64,000 nucleotides of DNA from Marinomonas rhizomae (lineage in GTDB: Bacteria > Pseudomonadota > Gammaproteobacteria > Pseudomonadales > Marinomonadaceae): NCBI RefSeq assembly GCF_024397855.1, contig NZ_CP073343.1:992001-1056000 (forward strand). Direction: 5' to 3'. The notes beneath the pieces are model-generated. The model saw nothing but the letters and a program-made list of their open reading frames with translations. It was not told the origin of the DNA and searched no databases. Positions 8,603-17,804 of this stretch are shown here, piece after piece. Positions within the stretch are counted from its first letter, which is position 1. The number at the start of each line of letters is the position of its first letter. The position numbers and the translations under genes were made by a program.

Positions 8603-8863
8603 GGATTAATGTGGGTTATGGTTTTCACTTAATAGAATGGAGTTGGCTAATATTTCATCTAGGTGTTATTACTTTTTTTAACAATACTTGTTTTTAGTCT
8701 ACTTTCTATTTTGCTATTAACGACTTATTATCAATTAGTTAGTGTGTTTTTAAGATTATTATTGGCTTAAAACGCTTAACGTTAGGGAATTACTCAAAGC
8801 TAAGTTGCTTTTAGTGTAGTTAAAAGATTGCTCATTTAAGAGCAACATAAAAATGAGGTTGTT

Positions 8864-9076
8864 ATGTCAGGTCAGTTAGTATCAGGTATTGTAAAATGGT
8901 TTAACGATGAAAAAGGCTTTGGTTTTATCGAGCGTGAAGGTGGAGCAGATGTTTTTGTTCATTTTCGTTCTATAAATGGAACGGGCCGTCGTACTCTGCA
9001 AGAAGGTCAAAAAGTAACATTTGAAGTAACTCAAGGGCAAAAAGGTCCTCAAGCTGAGAATGTTACTCCAGCTTAA
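8864..9076 (+). CDS. Cold-shock protein, second copy
   Basis: A 70-residue cold-shock domain protein with intact RNA-binding motifs KGFGFI (near 18-23) and DVFVHF (near 30-35). It differs from the paralogue at 2801 by a more basic middle section ([15 protein letters not shown]). Single-strand nucleic-acid binding is expected; whether it responds to cold or to growth phase is unknown. The Shine-Dalgarno is GAGG eight bases before the ATG. Monocistronic, with its own terminator. Confidence 0.96.
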   Translation: MSGQLVSGIVKWFNDEKGFGFIEREGGADVFVHFRSINGTGRRTLQEGQKVTFEVTQGQKGPQAENVTPA

Positions 9077-9095
9077 TTGAGCTTTTAATCGGTCA

Positions 9096-9157
9096 AAAAC
9101 CATGCGTGTGAACCTCTTACTTTGTATAAGATGTTTATTAAAAGGCATGGTTTTTTT
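9096..9157 (+). terminator. Terminator of the second cold-shock gene
   Basis: AAAACCATGC (9096-9105) pairs with GCATGGTTTT (9145-9154), continuing into a T-run. The loop is long (39 bases), with possible inner pairing. Confidence 0.7.
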
Positions 9158-9190
9158 ATGCTTGTGATTTTTTAGAAAAAGGAGGTTGTT

Positions 9191-9865
9191 TTGTTACCTG
9201 TTCTGTATTCGTTCAGACGCTGTCCTTATGCAATTAGGTCTAGATATATGATTGCCTTATTGGGTGTGCCTGTACATTTACGTGAGGTGGTTTTGAGGTC
9301 TAAGCCTTCTGAGTTGCTGTCATTAGGCGGACGATCCAGTGTGCCTCAGCTTGTTGATATTGATGGGACGAGGTATCCAGAAAGTCTTGATATCATTTTC
9401 TGGGCGCTTACCAGCTCTGATTACAAGAAAGCCGTAAATGAGCTATGGCCATCGAATAGTATTCGAAGAAATCGAATGAAGGCTTGGATAACTTATAATG
9501 ATCACTTTTTCAAATACTGGTTAGATCGTTATAAGTACGCAGATCGATATCCTGAATACAGTGAAGACTACTATCGTGATAAAGGTGAGGTCTTTTTGTC
9601 TCGTTTGGATAAGCGTTTAAGCGAAAGGAACTTTTTATTTGGAGACAAGATGAGTTTGGCTGATATTGCTGTTTTTCCGTTCATACGTCAGTTTGCAGCG
9701 GTTAATCAGAAATGGTTTGATGCATCTCAATATAATAATGTTAAGCGTTGGTTGGTTAGTTTTGTAAATTCGGAAATATTTAATTCAGTGGTCATGGTAA
9801 AGTATCCAGCCTGGCAAGCAGGGCAAGAAAATACTCTTTACCCTGCAAACCAATATGCCAATTAG
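9191..9865 (+). CDS. Glutathione S-transferase family protein
   Basis: A 224-residue GST-fold protein. The N-terminal thioredoxin-like domain begins PVLYSFRRCPYAIRSRYMIAL, with a CPYA motif typical of omega/glutaredoxin-like GSTs, and has SSVPQLVD and the PESLDIIFW segment that contacts glutathione. An all-helical C-terminal domain follows (about residues 90-210), including LADIAVFPFIRQFA. The substrate is unknown. The start is TTG at 9191, supported by GGAGG at 9181-9185; no ATG lies nearby upstream. It ends eight bases before the convergent bamD. Confidence 0.87.
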   Translation: MLPVLYSFRRCPYAIRSRYMIALLGVPVHLREVVLRSKPSELLSLGGRSSVPQLVDIDGTRYPESLDIIFWALTSSDYKKAVNELWPSNSIRRNRMKAWITYNDHFFKYWLDRYKYADRYPEYSEDYYRDKGEVFLSRLDKRLSERNFLFGDKMSLADIAVFPFIRQFAAVNQKWFDASQYNNVKRWLVSFVNSEIFNSVVMVKYPAWQAGQENTLYPANQYAN

Positions 9866-9872
9866 ATACGGC

Positions 9873-10715
9873 TTATTCGATGAGCCCAAACGTTACCCAA
9901 TATAAAAATCCTGGATCGGCATCACTTGGTAATTTAAGTTTGATGAATTTTCCCTGATCATCGATATGTAGTGTGTTTGGGAAGTTTTGTTTTAACACTG
10001 CAAGATTAGTCTGCGCTAAATCTGGTTCATTCAAATCCTTGTAAGATTGAATGCTAATAGCTAGGGCTTCCTCAACAGATCGTGTACTTGGATAGTGTTG
10101 AATAACCTCTTGGCTACGACGTAGGGCAGAAAGTGGCGCTTTCCTTTTTAAATAATAATGCGCCACTTGTAGTTCATGACGAGCCACCATTTCGCGTAAA
10201 TAATACATTCGTGCTTTTGCATCCGGAGCGTATGTACTTTTCGGAAAGCGAGACGTGAAATCAGCGAGCTCATTAAAGGCTTTAGTTAGCTCTTTTGAGT
10301 CTCTTTCGCTTGGGTCTAGACCCAGGTAGCGAGACATTAAGCTCTCTGCGCCTTTGTAGGTTGATAAAGCACGCATATAATAAGCGTAATCAATTGAGTC
10401 ATGCTCTGGGTGATTTTTGATAAAGCGTTCAGCAGACGCATGAGCGGCAATGAAATCACTTGCCTCCATTTGCGCGTAAATTAGATCTAATTCTGCGCGA
10501 ATACTAAATTCGCCAAACGGATATCGAGAATCTAAATCTTTAAGGTGCTTAATGGCTGTCGTGGGAAGGTTTTCTTCCAGAGCTTGTTGAGCTTTGTCGT
10601 AATAGACGCGTTCTGGAAGGTCTGGTTCCTGTACTTGTTTGCTTGAACAAGCAACAATGAATAAAGAAAAACTTACTATTCCAGAGAATCGGAGCAACGA
10701 GTGATGAAATCCCAT
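9873..10715 (-). CDS. bamD: Outer-membrane assembly lipoprotein BamD
   Basis: A 280-residue lipoprotein of the BAM complex, which folds and inserts beta-barrel proteins into the outer membrane. The N-terminus has a signal peptide ending in the lipobox LFIVAC, placing the lipidated Cys at residue 23. The mature part is built of TPR-like helices, with the conserved AIKHLKDLDSRYPFGEFS and FTSRFPKSTYAPDAKARM segments. Length fits BamD (245-340). It is divergent from rluD, the conserved arrangement in many gammaproteobacteria. Confidence 0.95.
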   Translation of the reverse strand: MGFHHSLLRFSGIVSFSLFIVACSSKQVQEPDLPERVYYDKAQQALEENLPTTAIKHLKDLDSRYPFGEFSIRAELDLIYAQMEASDFIAAHASAERFIKNHPEHDSIDYAYYMRALSTYKGAESLMSRYLGLDPSERDSKELTKAFNELADFTSRFPKSTYAPDAKARMYYLREMVARHELQVAHYYLKRKAPLSALRRSQEVIQHYPSTRSVEEALAISIQSYKDLNEPDLAQTNLAVLKQNFPNTLHIDDQGKFIKLKLPSDADPGFLYWVTFGLIE

Positions 10716-10875
10716 GTATAATCAAAACCTTGATATGGTAGTAGATAAGCCTTAATCGGCATTTTGTAGCGTTATATTGCGAAAGATGATGAAGTGCAAG
10801 GCGCTACACGTTTTTTCACATTCAAGCCCAATGATAAAATTATTGAGCTGAAAACAACAGATTAAAGTACATTGT

Positions 10876-11859
10876 ATGGCAGAGCGCATAGTAAAAGAAG
10901 CCCAAGTTCCGTTCGATTTGGGTGGTAACCGTTTCGATCAGATCGCAACAGAATTGTTTAGCGACTATTCCCGTTCACGAATTCAAGGCTGGATTAAAGA
11001 AGGAGCCTTGAAAGTTGATGGAAAAATCACTAAGCCAAAAGAGAAATTATTTGGTGGTGAAGTGGTGACATTAGACATCGTGATCGAGGCTCAAGAAGAG
11101 CATGAAGCACAAGAAATGGACCTTGATGTTGTTTATGAAGATAACGACATTATGATTATTAATAAGCCGGCGGGCTTGGTTGTTCACCCTGCTGTGGGTA
11201 ACCGAGATGGCACCCTGATGAACGCAATTCTTCATCATGCACCAGAGACGGCTCATATTCCGCGCGCGGGTATTGTGCATCGCCTGGATAAAGAAACAAC
11301 AGGTCTAATGGTGGTTGCCAAGACGTTGGCCGCACAAACCGATCTTGTGACTCAGCTGCAAGAGCGCAGCATGGGGCGTGAGTATGAAGCAATCTCTATT
11401 GGTGTAATGACTGGCGGTGGTGTAGTGGATGAGCCAATTGGCCGCCACCCACATAACCGCCAAAAGCAAGCGGTAGAGCCTGTAAACGGTAAAGATGCAG
11501 TCACACATTATCGTTTGGTTGAGCGTTTCAAAAACCATACACATATCCGTTTAAAACTAGAAACTGGACGAACGCACCAAATTCGCGTTCATATGGCGTT
11601 TATTCAATATCCATTGGTAGGCGATCCTCAATATGGTGGACGCTTGAAAATGCCAAAAGCGTGTTCTCCAGAGTTACAAGAGGAATTGCGTCACTTCCGT
11701 CGTCAGGCGTTGCATGCCAAGAAGTTAGAGCTTTCTCATCCTATTTCGGGTGAATGGATGGAATGGGAAATTGATTTGCCAGCTGATATGAAGAAATTAT
11801 TGGATGCACTTAAAAAGGATACGGTAGAGTCTGGTAGTAATGACTCTGAGTATTTTTAA
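10876..11859 (+). CDS. rluD: 23S rRNA pseudouridine synthase RluD
   Basis: A 327-residue enzyme that converts uridines 1911, 1915 and 1917 (E. coli numbering) of helix 69 of 23S rRNA to pseudouridine, needed for normal ribosome assembly. An N-terminal S4 RNA-binding domain (about residues 18-75) precedes the RluA-family catalytic domain, with the signature GIVHRLDKETTG and catalytic D138. The C-terminal GRTHQIRVHMAFIQYPLVGD is also typical. Divergent from bamD and followed by pgeF, the usual order. A terminator follows within 20 bp. Confidence 0.95.
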   Translation: MAERIVKEAQVPFDLGGNRFDQIATELFSDYSRSRIQGWIKEGALKVDGKITKPKEKLFGGEVVTLDIVIEAQEEHEAQEMDLDVVYEDNDIMIINKPAGLVVHPAVGNRDGTLMNAILHHAPETAHIPRAGIVHRLDKETTGLMVVAKTLAAQTDLVTQLQERSMGREYEAISIGVMTGGGVVDEPIGRHPHNRQKQAVEPVNGKDAVTHYRLVERFKNHTHIRLKLETGRTHQIRVHMAFIQYPLVGDPQYGGRLKMPKACSPELQEELRHFRRQALHAKKLELSHPISGEWMEWEIDLPADMKKLLDALKKDTVESGSNDSEYF

Positions 11860-11876
11860 TTAAATTGTATGTTTAG

Positions 11877-11900
11877 AGGCAGCTTTGGCTGCCTTTTTTT
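11877..11900 (+). terminator. Terminator of rluD
   Basis: AGGCAGC (11877-11883) pairs with GCTGCCT (11888-11894), followed by a run of seven T residues. It lies before the pgeF ATG, so a longer pgeF frame starting at 11869 is unlikely. Confidence 0.85.
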
Positions 11901-11916
11901 ATTTTTGGAGATAGTT

Positions 11917-12663
11917 ATGTCTTCTAACGCCTCTTCTTATATTTGTCCTAGTTGGCCTGCGCCATCATCCGTTCGTGCTTATGTTTCTACTCGTATTGGA
12001 GGTGTAAGCGGCGCCCCGTTTGATGGGCTTAATTTAGGTCTCCATGTTCAGGATGATCCCCTTGCTGTGATGCAAAATCGTCAACTCTTTGCATCACGTG
12101 TAGGGATGCCAGACTCTATTGTTTGGCTAAATCAGGTGCATGGAATTGATGTGGCACTTTTACCTTGCGGTGTATTGCCTGAAAGTGCAGATGCCGCGGT
12201 ATCTTATACTGTAAATCAAGTTTGTGCTGTGCTGACGGCCGATTGTTTGCCTGTCTTTTTTTGCAATCAAGCTGGGACGCAGGTCGCGGTGGCTCATGCT
12301 GGTTGGCGTGGGCTTTGTGCCGGCGTTTTAGAGTCTACCTTAGCGAAATTCGATGAAAAAGAGCCTATCATGGCTTGGCTAGGGCCGGCAATTGGTCCTG
12401 ATGCATTTGAAGTCGGAGAAGAGGTGCGAGAAGCATTTATGTCGATTATTCCCGATGCGGAAGCGGCTTTCAAACCAGCCCAGCAAAAAGGTAAATGGCT
12501 AGGTGATTTGTATTTATTGGCCAAGCAGCGTTTAGTGGCTGCAGGCGTGACACAGATTTATGGAGGTGATTATTGTACATTTACTGATGATGAGCGTTTT
12601 TATTCCTATCGGCGCGATGGTAAAACAGGGCGAATGGCCTCTGTTATTTGGATAGATGGTTAG
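11917..12663 (+). CDS. pgeF: PgeF/YfiH family purine nucleoside phosphorylase (laccase-fold)
   Basis: A 248-residue DUF152/YfiH protein. Members were first called polyphenol oxidases; later work links them to purine nucleoside phosphorolysis and, in E. coli, to removal of mis-incorporated serine from peptidoglycan precursors. Zinc-site motifs are present: LNQVHG, VLTADCLPVFF with the conserved Cys, VAVAHAGWRGL with the His, and LGPAIGPDAFEVG. The ATG at 11917 has a GGAG site eight bases upstream and follows the rluD terminator; the in-frame ATG at 11869 lies on that terminator and is rejected. The rluD-pgeF-clpB order is conserved in gammaproteobacteria. Confidence 0.9.
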   Translation: MSSNASSYICPSWPAPSSVRAYVSTRIGGVSGAPFDGLNLGLHVQDDPLAVMQNRQLFASRVGMPDSIVWLNQVHGIDVALLPCGVLPESADAAVSYTVNQVCAVLTADCLPVFFCNQAGTQVAVAHAGWRGLCAGVLESTLAKFDEKEPIMAWLGPAIGPDAFEVGEEVREAFMSIIPDAEAAFKPAQQKGKWLGDLYLLAKQRLVAAGVTQIYGGDYCTFTDDERFYSYRRDGKTGRMASVIWIDG

Positions 12664-12682
12664 AAATATTGTGTTTTATTGA

Positions 12683-12706
12683 TGGGTGTCAAAAAAATGA
12701 CACCCG
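12683..12706. repeat. Inverted repeat between pgeF and clpB
   Basis: GGGTGTCA pairs with TGACACCC around a run of A residues. No T-run follows on the plus strand. It sits just upstream of the heat-shock-like promoter of clpB and could be a weak terminator or an operator. Confidence 0.45.
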
Positions 12707-12710
12707 AGCT

Positions 12711-12737
12711 CTTGAAAAGTCATTTTTAGGGGCTATT
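12711..12737 (+). promoter_or_regulatory. Possible heat-shock (sigma-32) promoter of clpB
   Basis: CTTGAAA (12711-12717) is a perfect sigma-32 -35 element. The -10 region, about 12 bases downstream (GGGGCTATTA), matches CCCCATNT only partly. The position about 70 bp before clpB is right. clpB is a standard heat-shock regulon member. Confidence 0.45.
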
Positions 12738-12786
12738 AAGCTTTTAATATAAATATTCCATCTTATGTTACAGAGGATGTTAGATC

Positions 12787-15366
12787 ATGCGTATAGATCG
12801 TTTAACCAGTAAATTGCAGCTAGCGCTTTCCGATGCCCAGTCCGTTGCACTTGGGCAGGATCATTCTTATATCGAGCCGCTTCACTTGATGATGGCCTTG
12901 CTAGATCAGCAGGGTGGTAGTACTCGTCCAATCCTTCAGCAAGCTGGTATTCCTGTCGCTAAATTTCGCGAAAGTTTAAATGAGTTATTAACTCGTCTTC
13001 CCAAAGTGAATGACCATGATGGCAATGTGCAGATGTCTCCAGAATTGGGGCGGTTGCTTAATTTAGCGGATAAAGAAGCGCAGAAGCGAAAAGATCAGTA
13101 TATCTCATCCGAACTTGTGTTGATGGCTATGTTTGATGGCAAAGATGATCTTGCCAAAAGCCTCAAAGCGAGTGGTGTGACAAAAGCGGATATCGCTGTT
13201 GTGATTGATAGTATTCGTGGCGGTGATTCGGTGAATGACCCTGATGCAGAAGAAAGTCGTCAAGCGTTGGATAAGTACACGGTTGATCTAACAGCGAGAG
13301 CGGCAGAAGGCAAACTGGACCCAGTTATTGGTCGAGATGATGAAATTCGTCGTACGATTCAAGTCCTGCAGCGTCGTCGTAAGAATAACCCCGTTTTGAT
13401 TGGTGAGCCTGGCGTGGGTAAAACTGCCATTGTAGAAGGCTTGGCCCAGCGAATTATTAACGGAGAAGTACCTGAAGGCTTAAAAAATAAACGCGTTTTG
13501 TCCCTTGATATGGCGGCCCTGATCGCGGGTGCCAAATACCGTGGTGAATTTGAAGAGCGCCTAAAAGCCTTGCTTAATGAGTTAGCAAAGCAAGAAGGGC
13601 AAGTGATTTTGTTTATTGATGAAATTCACACCATGGTTGGCGCGGGCAAGTCGGAAGGCTCAATGGACGCAGGCAATATGCTTAAGCCCGCGCTTGCTCG
13701 TGGTGAGTTGCATTGTGTTGGTGCCACCACATTGAATGAATATCGACAGTTTATTGAAAAAGACGCGGCATTAGAAAGACGTTTCCAGAAAGTGTTGGTG
13801 GAGGAGCCCAGTGTGCTTGATTCCATCGCTATTTTGAGGGGGTTAAAAGAGCGTTATGAGGTTCACCATGGTGTGGATATTACTGACTCCGCCATCATTG
13901 CTGCCGCGAAGCTCTCACAGCGTTATATAACCGATAGACAGTTGCCAGATAAGGCGATTGATTTGATTGATGAAGCAGGCAGTCGTATCCGTATGGAAAT
14001 GGACTCTAAACCGGAAGATATGGACCGTTTAGAGCGCCGCTTAATCCAGTTAAAGATTGAAAAAGAAGCCTTAAAGAAAGAAAAGGATAAAGCATCTAAG
14101 CTGCGACTAGCTGAACTGGATGTTGAAATTGATGGCTTACAGAAGCAGTTTTCTGACTTGGAAGAAATCTGGAATGCTGAAAAAGCCGCCGTTCAAGGTG
14201 CGCAAAAGCTCAAAGAAGAGTTGGAGTCAGTTCGCCATGAAATGGAAGAAGCCCGTCGAAGTGGTAATTTAGCGAAAATGTCAGAGCTACAGTATGGCGT
14301 GATTCCAATGTTAGAGGCCGAGATTGAAAAAGCCAGTAAAGCAGAAGAAACAACAGAAACTCGATTGTTAAAAAGGCGAGTGACAGAGGAAGAAATTGCG
14401 ACCGTGGTGTCGCGATGGACAGGCATTCCCGTTGATAAAATGCTCGAAGGCGAACGCGATAAGTTGTTACGTATGGAAGAGGCATTGCATGAATCTGTCA
14501 TGGGGCAAGATGAAGCCGTTTTGGCTGTCTCTAATGCGGTTCGCCGTTCTCGTTCAGGCTTGGCTGATCCTAATCGACCTAATGGCTCTTTCCTGTTCTT
14601 GGGACCTACGGGCGTGGGTAAGACAGAGTTATGTAAGTCGCTTGCGAAGTTTCTTTTTGATACAGAGCAAGCCATGGTTCGGATTGATATGTCTGAGTTT
14701 ATGGAAAAGCATTCTGTTGCTAGATTAATTGGTGCGCCTCCAGGTTATGTGGGTTATGAAGAAGGAGGGTATTTGACGGAAGCGGTAAGACGTCGTCCTT
14801 ATTCTGTATTGCTGCTAGATGAAGTTGAAAAAGCGCATCCTGATGTTTTCAATATTCTTCTACAAGTTTTAGATGATGGTCGATTAACCGATGGGCAAGG
14901 TCGAACTGTAGATTTTAGAAATACGGTTATTGTCATGACCTCGAACTTGGGTTCTGATCTGATTCAAGAATATCAATCTGCGGATCAATATGAGGAGATT
15001 AAATCTAAAGTTATGGAAGTGGTGGGAACGCATTTCCGTCCGGAATTCATTAACCGTATTGATGAGACCGTTGTATTTCATCCTCTAATGAAGTCTCAGA
15101 TCAAAGGCATTGCGACCATTCAGCTGGCGCATTTAAATGATAGATTGAAAGAGATGGGAATGACCTTAGCATTGACTGAAGCTGCTGCAGACCAGTTGGC
15201 AGAGGTTGGCTACGATCCTGTTTATGGTGCACGACCATTGAAGCGTGCAATACAGAAATGGATCGAAAACCCATTAGCAAATGAACTGCTATCTGGAAAT
15301 TTCGTTTTAGGGGATATGATTAAAGTTCAGGTAATTAATAATCAGTTCGTTTTTTCTAAGGATTAA
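12787..15366 (+). CDS. clpB: Chaperone ClpB (disaggregase)
   Basis: An 859-residue Hsp100 ATPase that, with DnaK, extracts polypeptides from aggregates after heat stress. The N-terminal Clp repeat domain covers about residues 1-145. The first AAA+ module has Walker A GEPGVGKT near residue 205. The coiled-coil middle domain (about 410-525, rich in Lys/Glu) distinguishes ClpB from ClpA/ClpC. The second AAA+ module has GPTGVGKTE near 605 and the C-terminal D2-small domain ends in [20 protein letters not shown]. Length and domains are complete. A heat-shock-like promoter lies upstream and a strong terminator downstream. Confidence 0.98.
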   Translation: MRIDRLTSKLQLALSDAQSVALGQDHSYIEPLHLMMALLDQQGGSTRPILQQAGIPVAKFRESLNELLTRLPKVNDHDGNVQMSPELGRLLNLADKEAQKRKDQYISSELVLMAMFDGKDDLAKSLKASGVTKADIAVVIDSIRGGDSVNDPDAEESRQALDKYTVDLTARAAEGKLDPVIGRDDEIRRTIQVLQRRRKNNPVLIGEPGVGKTAIVEGLAQRIINGEVPEGLKNKRVLSLDMAALIAGAKYRGEFEERLKALLNELAKQEGQVILFIDEIHTMVGAGKSEGSMDAGNMLKPALARGELHCVGATTLNEYRQFIEKDAALERRFQKVLVEEPSVLDSIAILRGLKERYEVHHGVDITDSAIIAAAKLSQRYITDRQLPDKAIDLIDEAGSRIRMEMDSKPEDMDRLERRLIQLKIEKEALKKEKDKASKLRLAELDVEIDGLQKQFSDLEEIWNAEKAAVQGAQKLKEELESVRHEMEEARRSGNLAKMSELQYGVIPMLEAEIEKASKAEETTETRLLKRRVTEEEIATVVSRWTGIPVDKMLEGERDKLLRMEEALHESVMGQDEAVLAVSNAVRRSRSGLADPNRPNGSFLFLGPTGVGKTELCKSLAKFLFDTEQAMVRIDMSEFMEKHSVARLIGAPPGYVGYEEGGYLTEAVRRRPYSVLLLDEVEKAHPDVFNILLQVLDDGRLTDGQGRTVDFRNTVIVMTSNLGSDLIQEYQSADQYEEIKSKVMEVVGTHFRPEFINRIDETVVFHPLMKSQIKGIATIQLAHLNDRLKEMGMTLALTEAAADQLAEVGYDPVYGARPLKRAIQKWIENPLANELLSGNFVLGDMIKVQVINNQFVFSKD

Positions 15367-15383
15367 TAGTTGATTAAGAATAA

Positions 15384-15418
15384 AAAAACGCTAGCTTTTC
15401 TAGGCTAGCGTTTTTTTT
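15384..15418. terminator. Bidirectional terminator between clpB and the outer-membrane gene
   Basis: ACGCTAGC pairs with GCTAGCGT, flanked by A-runs on the left and T-runs on the right, so it works on both strands. It separates the convergent clpB and the gene ending at 15440. Confidence 0.9.
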
Positions 15419-15439
15419 AATTCTAAATTTTTGGAGTTG

Positions 15440-16015
15440 TTAAATATCGATTGTGATGCCGATGAAATAGCCATCGTAATCTGTGTTGCCAAGAAAATTA
15501 GTTTCTTGATCGATTGATCGATAGCCTGCTTCTAAGCCGACAACAGGGATAGGCTGGTACTGTATTTTGAATGATTGGTCTGTAATAGTCACATCATCAA
15601 ATGAAGAGATGCTTTTAGATTCTGCGGCCAACGTAACTCCTGTGCCTGGAATAGCAAGTGAAGCGGCTAAGAAAAGCATTGGCACAGATTCACTATCGCT
15701 AGATGCGCCTCTATCCATATCTAGATTGCGAAATGTGACACCGCCTTCAACGCTTGCCCATAATATACCTACACCATAATAGCCGGTGAAATCTAGATGG
15801 CTAATATTTACTCCCGAAGGGTCAGATTCAAAGTCCCAGACATCCAAGCGAAGGTTTGGGATTAAAGGAATAGGATGCTGTACATCAATACTTGCGTAGG
15901 TAGCTGATCCATCGTCACTGTCGAAAAGTCCAGCTTCTGCATTTGCGCCAATAAAATCTGCATTAGCCGCACTGGCAAACAAAGCAGTTGAGAGTAAAAT
16001 AGCTGATTTCTTCAT
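15440..16015 (-). CDS. Outer-membrane beta-barrel protein (YfaZ / TIGR04219-like)
   Basis: A 191-residue protein with signal peptide MKKSAILLSTALFASAANA and mature start DFIGANAEAGLFD. Alternating-polarity strands and the C-terminal GYFIGITIDI indicate a small outer-membrane barrel. The pattern of an N-terminal GxxxExG strand, a middle VWDFESD and a late VGLEAGYRSI is like the YfaZ/TIGR04219 group, whose role is unknown. It is downstream of the tRNA cluster on the same strand and convergent with clpB. I cannot assign a substrate. Confidence 0.78.
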   Translation of the reverse strand: MKKSAILLSTALFASAANADFIGANAEAGLFDSDDGSATYASIDVQHPIPLIPNLRLDVWDFESDPSGVNISHLDFTGYYGVGILWASVEGGVTFRNLDMDRGASSDSESVPMLFLAASLAIPGTGVTLAAESKSISSFDDVTITDQSFKIQYQPIPVVGLEAGYRSIDQETNFLGNTDYDGYFIGITIDI

Positions 16016-16129
16016 GATTATTGTCCATATATCGATAGGATAAATTTAGACTAATTATAGGATGAAGAGAACTAAAATCCAATGAAATAAGGAGGAGATA
16101 TGACGAATTGTGAAGAATATTTACATAGA

Positions 16130-16204
16130 TGGCTGGGGTAGAAGGATTCGAACCTACGCATGACGGGATCAAAACCCGTTGCCTTACCGCTTGGCTATAC
16201 CCCA
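16130..16204 (-). tRNA. tRNA-Gln (anticodon TTG), copy 1
   Basis: 75 nt with encoded CCA. The acceptor TGGGGTA pairs with TACCCCA, the anticodon loop reads TTTTGAT, and the T-arm is GGTTCGAATCC. Identical to the other two Gln copies in the cluster. Last gene of the array in transcription order. Confidence 0.96.
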
Positions 16205-16224
16205 ATAAAGGATTTCTTTTAAGT

Positions 16225-16301
16225 TGGTGGCTATGACTAGATTCGAACTAGTGACCCCATCATTATGAGTGATGTGCTCTAACCAACTGAGCTACATAGC
16301 C
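16225..16301 (-). tRNA. tRNA-Met, elongator (anticodon CAT), copy 1
   Basis: 77 nt with encoded CCA. It begins GGCTATGTAGCTCAGTTGG and the anticodon loop reads CTCATAA. The acceptor G1-C72 pair and the close match to E. coli elongator tRNA-Met exclude initiator tRNA. A Leu-charging variant is not suggested. Confidence 0.95.
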
Positions 16302-16326
16302 TTAACTGTTTTACTAAATATATCGA

Positions 16327-16401
16327 TGGCTGGGGTAGAAGGATTCGAACCTACGCATGACGGGATCAAAACCCGTTGCCTTACCGCTTGGCTATACCCC
16401 A
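16327..16401 (-). tRNA. tRNA-Gln (anticodon TTG), copy 2
   Basis: Same 75-nt sequence as copies 1 and 3. Spacers differ on either side (25 bp and 10 bp). Confidence 0.96.
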
Positions 16402-16411
16402 ATTATCGAAT

Positions 16412-16488
16412 TGGTGGCTATGACTAGATTCGAACTAGTGACCCCATCATTATGAGTGATGTGCTCTAACCAACTGAGCTACATAGCC
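16412..16488 (-). tRNA. tRNA-Met, elongator (anticodon CAT), copy 2
   Basis: Same 77-nt sequence as copy 1, separated from both neighbours by only 10 bp. Confidence 0.95.
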
Positions 16489-16498
16489 TTTTGTCTGT

Positions 16499-16573
16499 TG
16501 GCTGGGGTAGAAGGATTCGAACCTACGCATGACGGGATCAAAACCCGTTGCCTTACCGCTTGGCTATACCCCA
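16499..16573 (-). tRNA. tRNA-Gln (anticodon TTG), copy 3
   Basis: First gene of the array in transcription order. Identical to the other Gln copies. About 50 bases downstream of the predicted promoter start. Confidence 0.96.
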
Positions 16574-16629
16574 ACAGACTAACACAAAAACAGTTTATAC
16601 AAATCGATCTACTGCCTCTGTGGCGCGAT

Positions 16630-16658
16630 ATTATTCATATAACCTGTTAATGGGTCAA
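16630..16658 (-). promoter_or_regulatory. Promoter of the tRNA array
   Basis: On the minus strand TTGACC, a 17-bp spacer and AATAAT, followed by a GC-rich stretch (ATCGCGCC) where a stringent-control discriminator would lie. The start would be near 16623. One promoter could serve all five tRNAs. Confidence 0.6.
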
Positions 16659-16687
16659 GTGTTTTTCGAAAAATGTTTTATAATCTC

Positions 16688-17779
16688 TTAAACATTGAAA
16701 CGGAAATGCATAACATCACCGTCTTTTACTATGTACTCTTTACCTTCAAGACGCCATTTTCCGGCTTCTTTTGCACCACTTTCCCCTTTATATTGGATGA
16801 AATCGTTGTAACTGATAACTTCCGCTCGGATAAAGCCTTTCTCAAAGTCTGTGTGGATCACACCAGCGGCCTGTGGGCCTGTTGCGCCTTGTTTTACTGT
16901 CCATGCACGTACTTCTTTAACGCCCGCTGTAAAGTACGTCTGAAGGCCTAGTAATTCATAGCCAGCGCGGATGACTCGATCCAAGCCAGGCTCTTCCATG
17001 CCCATTTCATCAAGGAACTCTTGCATCTCTTCTGCATCTAGTTCAGAAATTTCTGCTTCAAGCTGATTGCAGATAGGAACGACCATAGCGCCTTCGGCTT
17101 CAGCTATTTCACGTACTTGATCAAGGTATGGGTTATTTTCAAAACCGTCTTCAGCAACGTTGGCTATGTACATAGTAGGTTTGGTTGTTAAAAGGTGCAG
17201 TGAGCGAACTTCTTTCTTTTGCTCATCGGACATTTCCATAGCGCGAACAGGTAAGCCATCTTCTAAATGCGCTTTAATGCTTTCTAGGAAAGCTTTATGA
17301 GCGATTGCTTCTTTATTGCCGCTTTTGGCGTTTTTCGCAGTACGGAATAGCTGTTTATCGATGGATTCGATATCGGCAAAAATTAATTCAAGGTTAATGA
17401 CCTCGATGTCTAGCTTTGGGTTAACATGGTTGGAGACGTGAATGACGTTCTCGTCTTCAAAGCAGCGAACCACGTGAGCAATAGCATCCGTTTCGCGTAT
17501 GTTTGCTAAAAACTTGTTTCCAAGGCCTTCACCTTTCGAAGCGCCTTCAACCAAGCCTGCAATATCGACAAATTCCATTGTTGTTGCTAAAACTCGCTCG
17601 GGTTTAACTATTTCAGCCAAAGCGTCCAAGCGCGGATCAGGCATGGCAACAACACCCGCATTTGGCTCGATCGTACAGAATGGGAAGTTTTCTGCGCCAA
17701 TGCCGGCTTTGGTTAATGCATTAAATAGAGTTGACTTACCAACGTTAGGTAGCCCAACGATGCCGCAATTAAAACCCAT
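16688..17779 (-). CDS. ychF: Redox-responsive ATPase YchF (OLA1 family)
   Basis: A 363-residue P-loop protein of the Obg/OLA1 family. It binds ribosomes and hydrolyses ATP rather than GTP. Walker A is GLPNVGKST (residues 9-17). The G4 position reads CNQLEAE instead of NKxD, which explains ATP specificity. A coiled-coil middle part and a C-terminal TGS domain (ending ...[15 protein letters not shown]) complete the family layout. Length is exactly standard. It lies just after pth, the conserved pairing. Confidence 0.97.
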   Translation of the reverse strand: MGFNCGIVGLPNVGKSTLFNALTKAGIGAENFPFCTIEPNAGVVAMPDPRLDALAEIVKPERVLATTMEFVDIAGLVEGASKGEGLGNKFLANIRETDAIAHVVRCFEDENVIHVSNHVNPKLDIEVINLELIFADIESIDKQLFRTAKNAKSGNKEAIAHKAFLESIKAHLEDGLPVRAMEMSDEQKKEVRSLHLLTTKPTMYIANVAEDGFENNPYLDQVREIAEAEGAMVVPICNQLEAEISELDAEEMQEFLDEMGMEEPGLDRVIRAGYELLGLQTYFTAGVKEVRAWTVKQGATGPQAAGVIHTDFEKGFIRAEVISYNDFIQYKGESGAKEAGKWRLEGKEYIVKDGDVMHFRFNV

Positions 17780-17804
17780 AGTGAGATTCCTAATAATTAA
17801 GTGA

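Larger units (their letters stand above)
8411..8863. other. Divergent control region between amt and the second cold-shock gene
   Basis: About 450 bp without coding potential. The left part holds the amt sigma-54 promoter and NtrC-like boxes. The right part is AT-rich and carries a small hairpin (TTGCTC...GAGCAA near 8828-8845) about 20 bases before the csp start, probably in the leader. I cannot pick a clear sigma-70 promoter for the csp gene. Confidence 0.6.

Noticed and set aside
14193..14675. 160-codon minus-strand frame within clpB
   Set aside because: Shadow of the clpB coding frame, which is intact and complete on the other strand.
16130..16573. CRISPR-like regular repeats
   Set aside because: The repeats are tRNA-Gln and tRNA-Met genes with full cloverleaf features.
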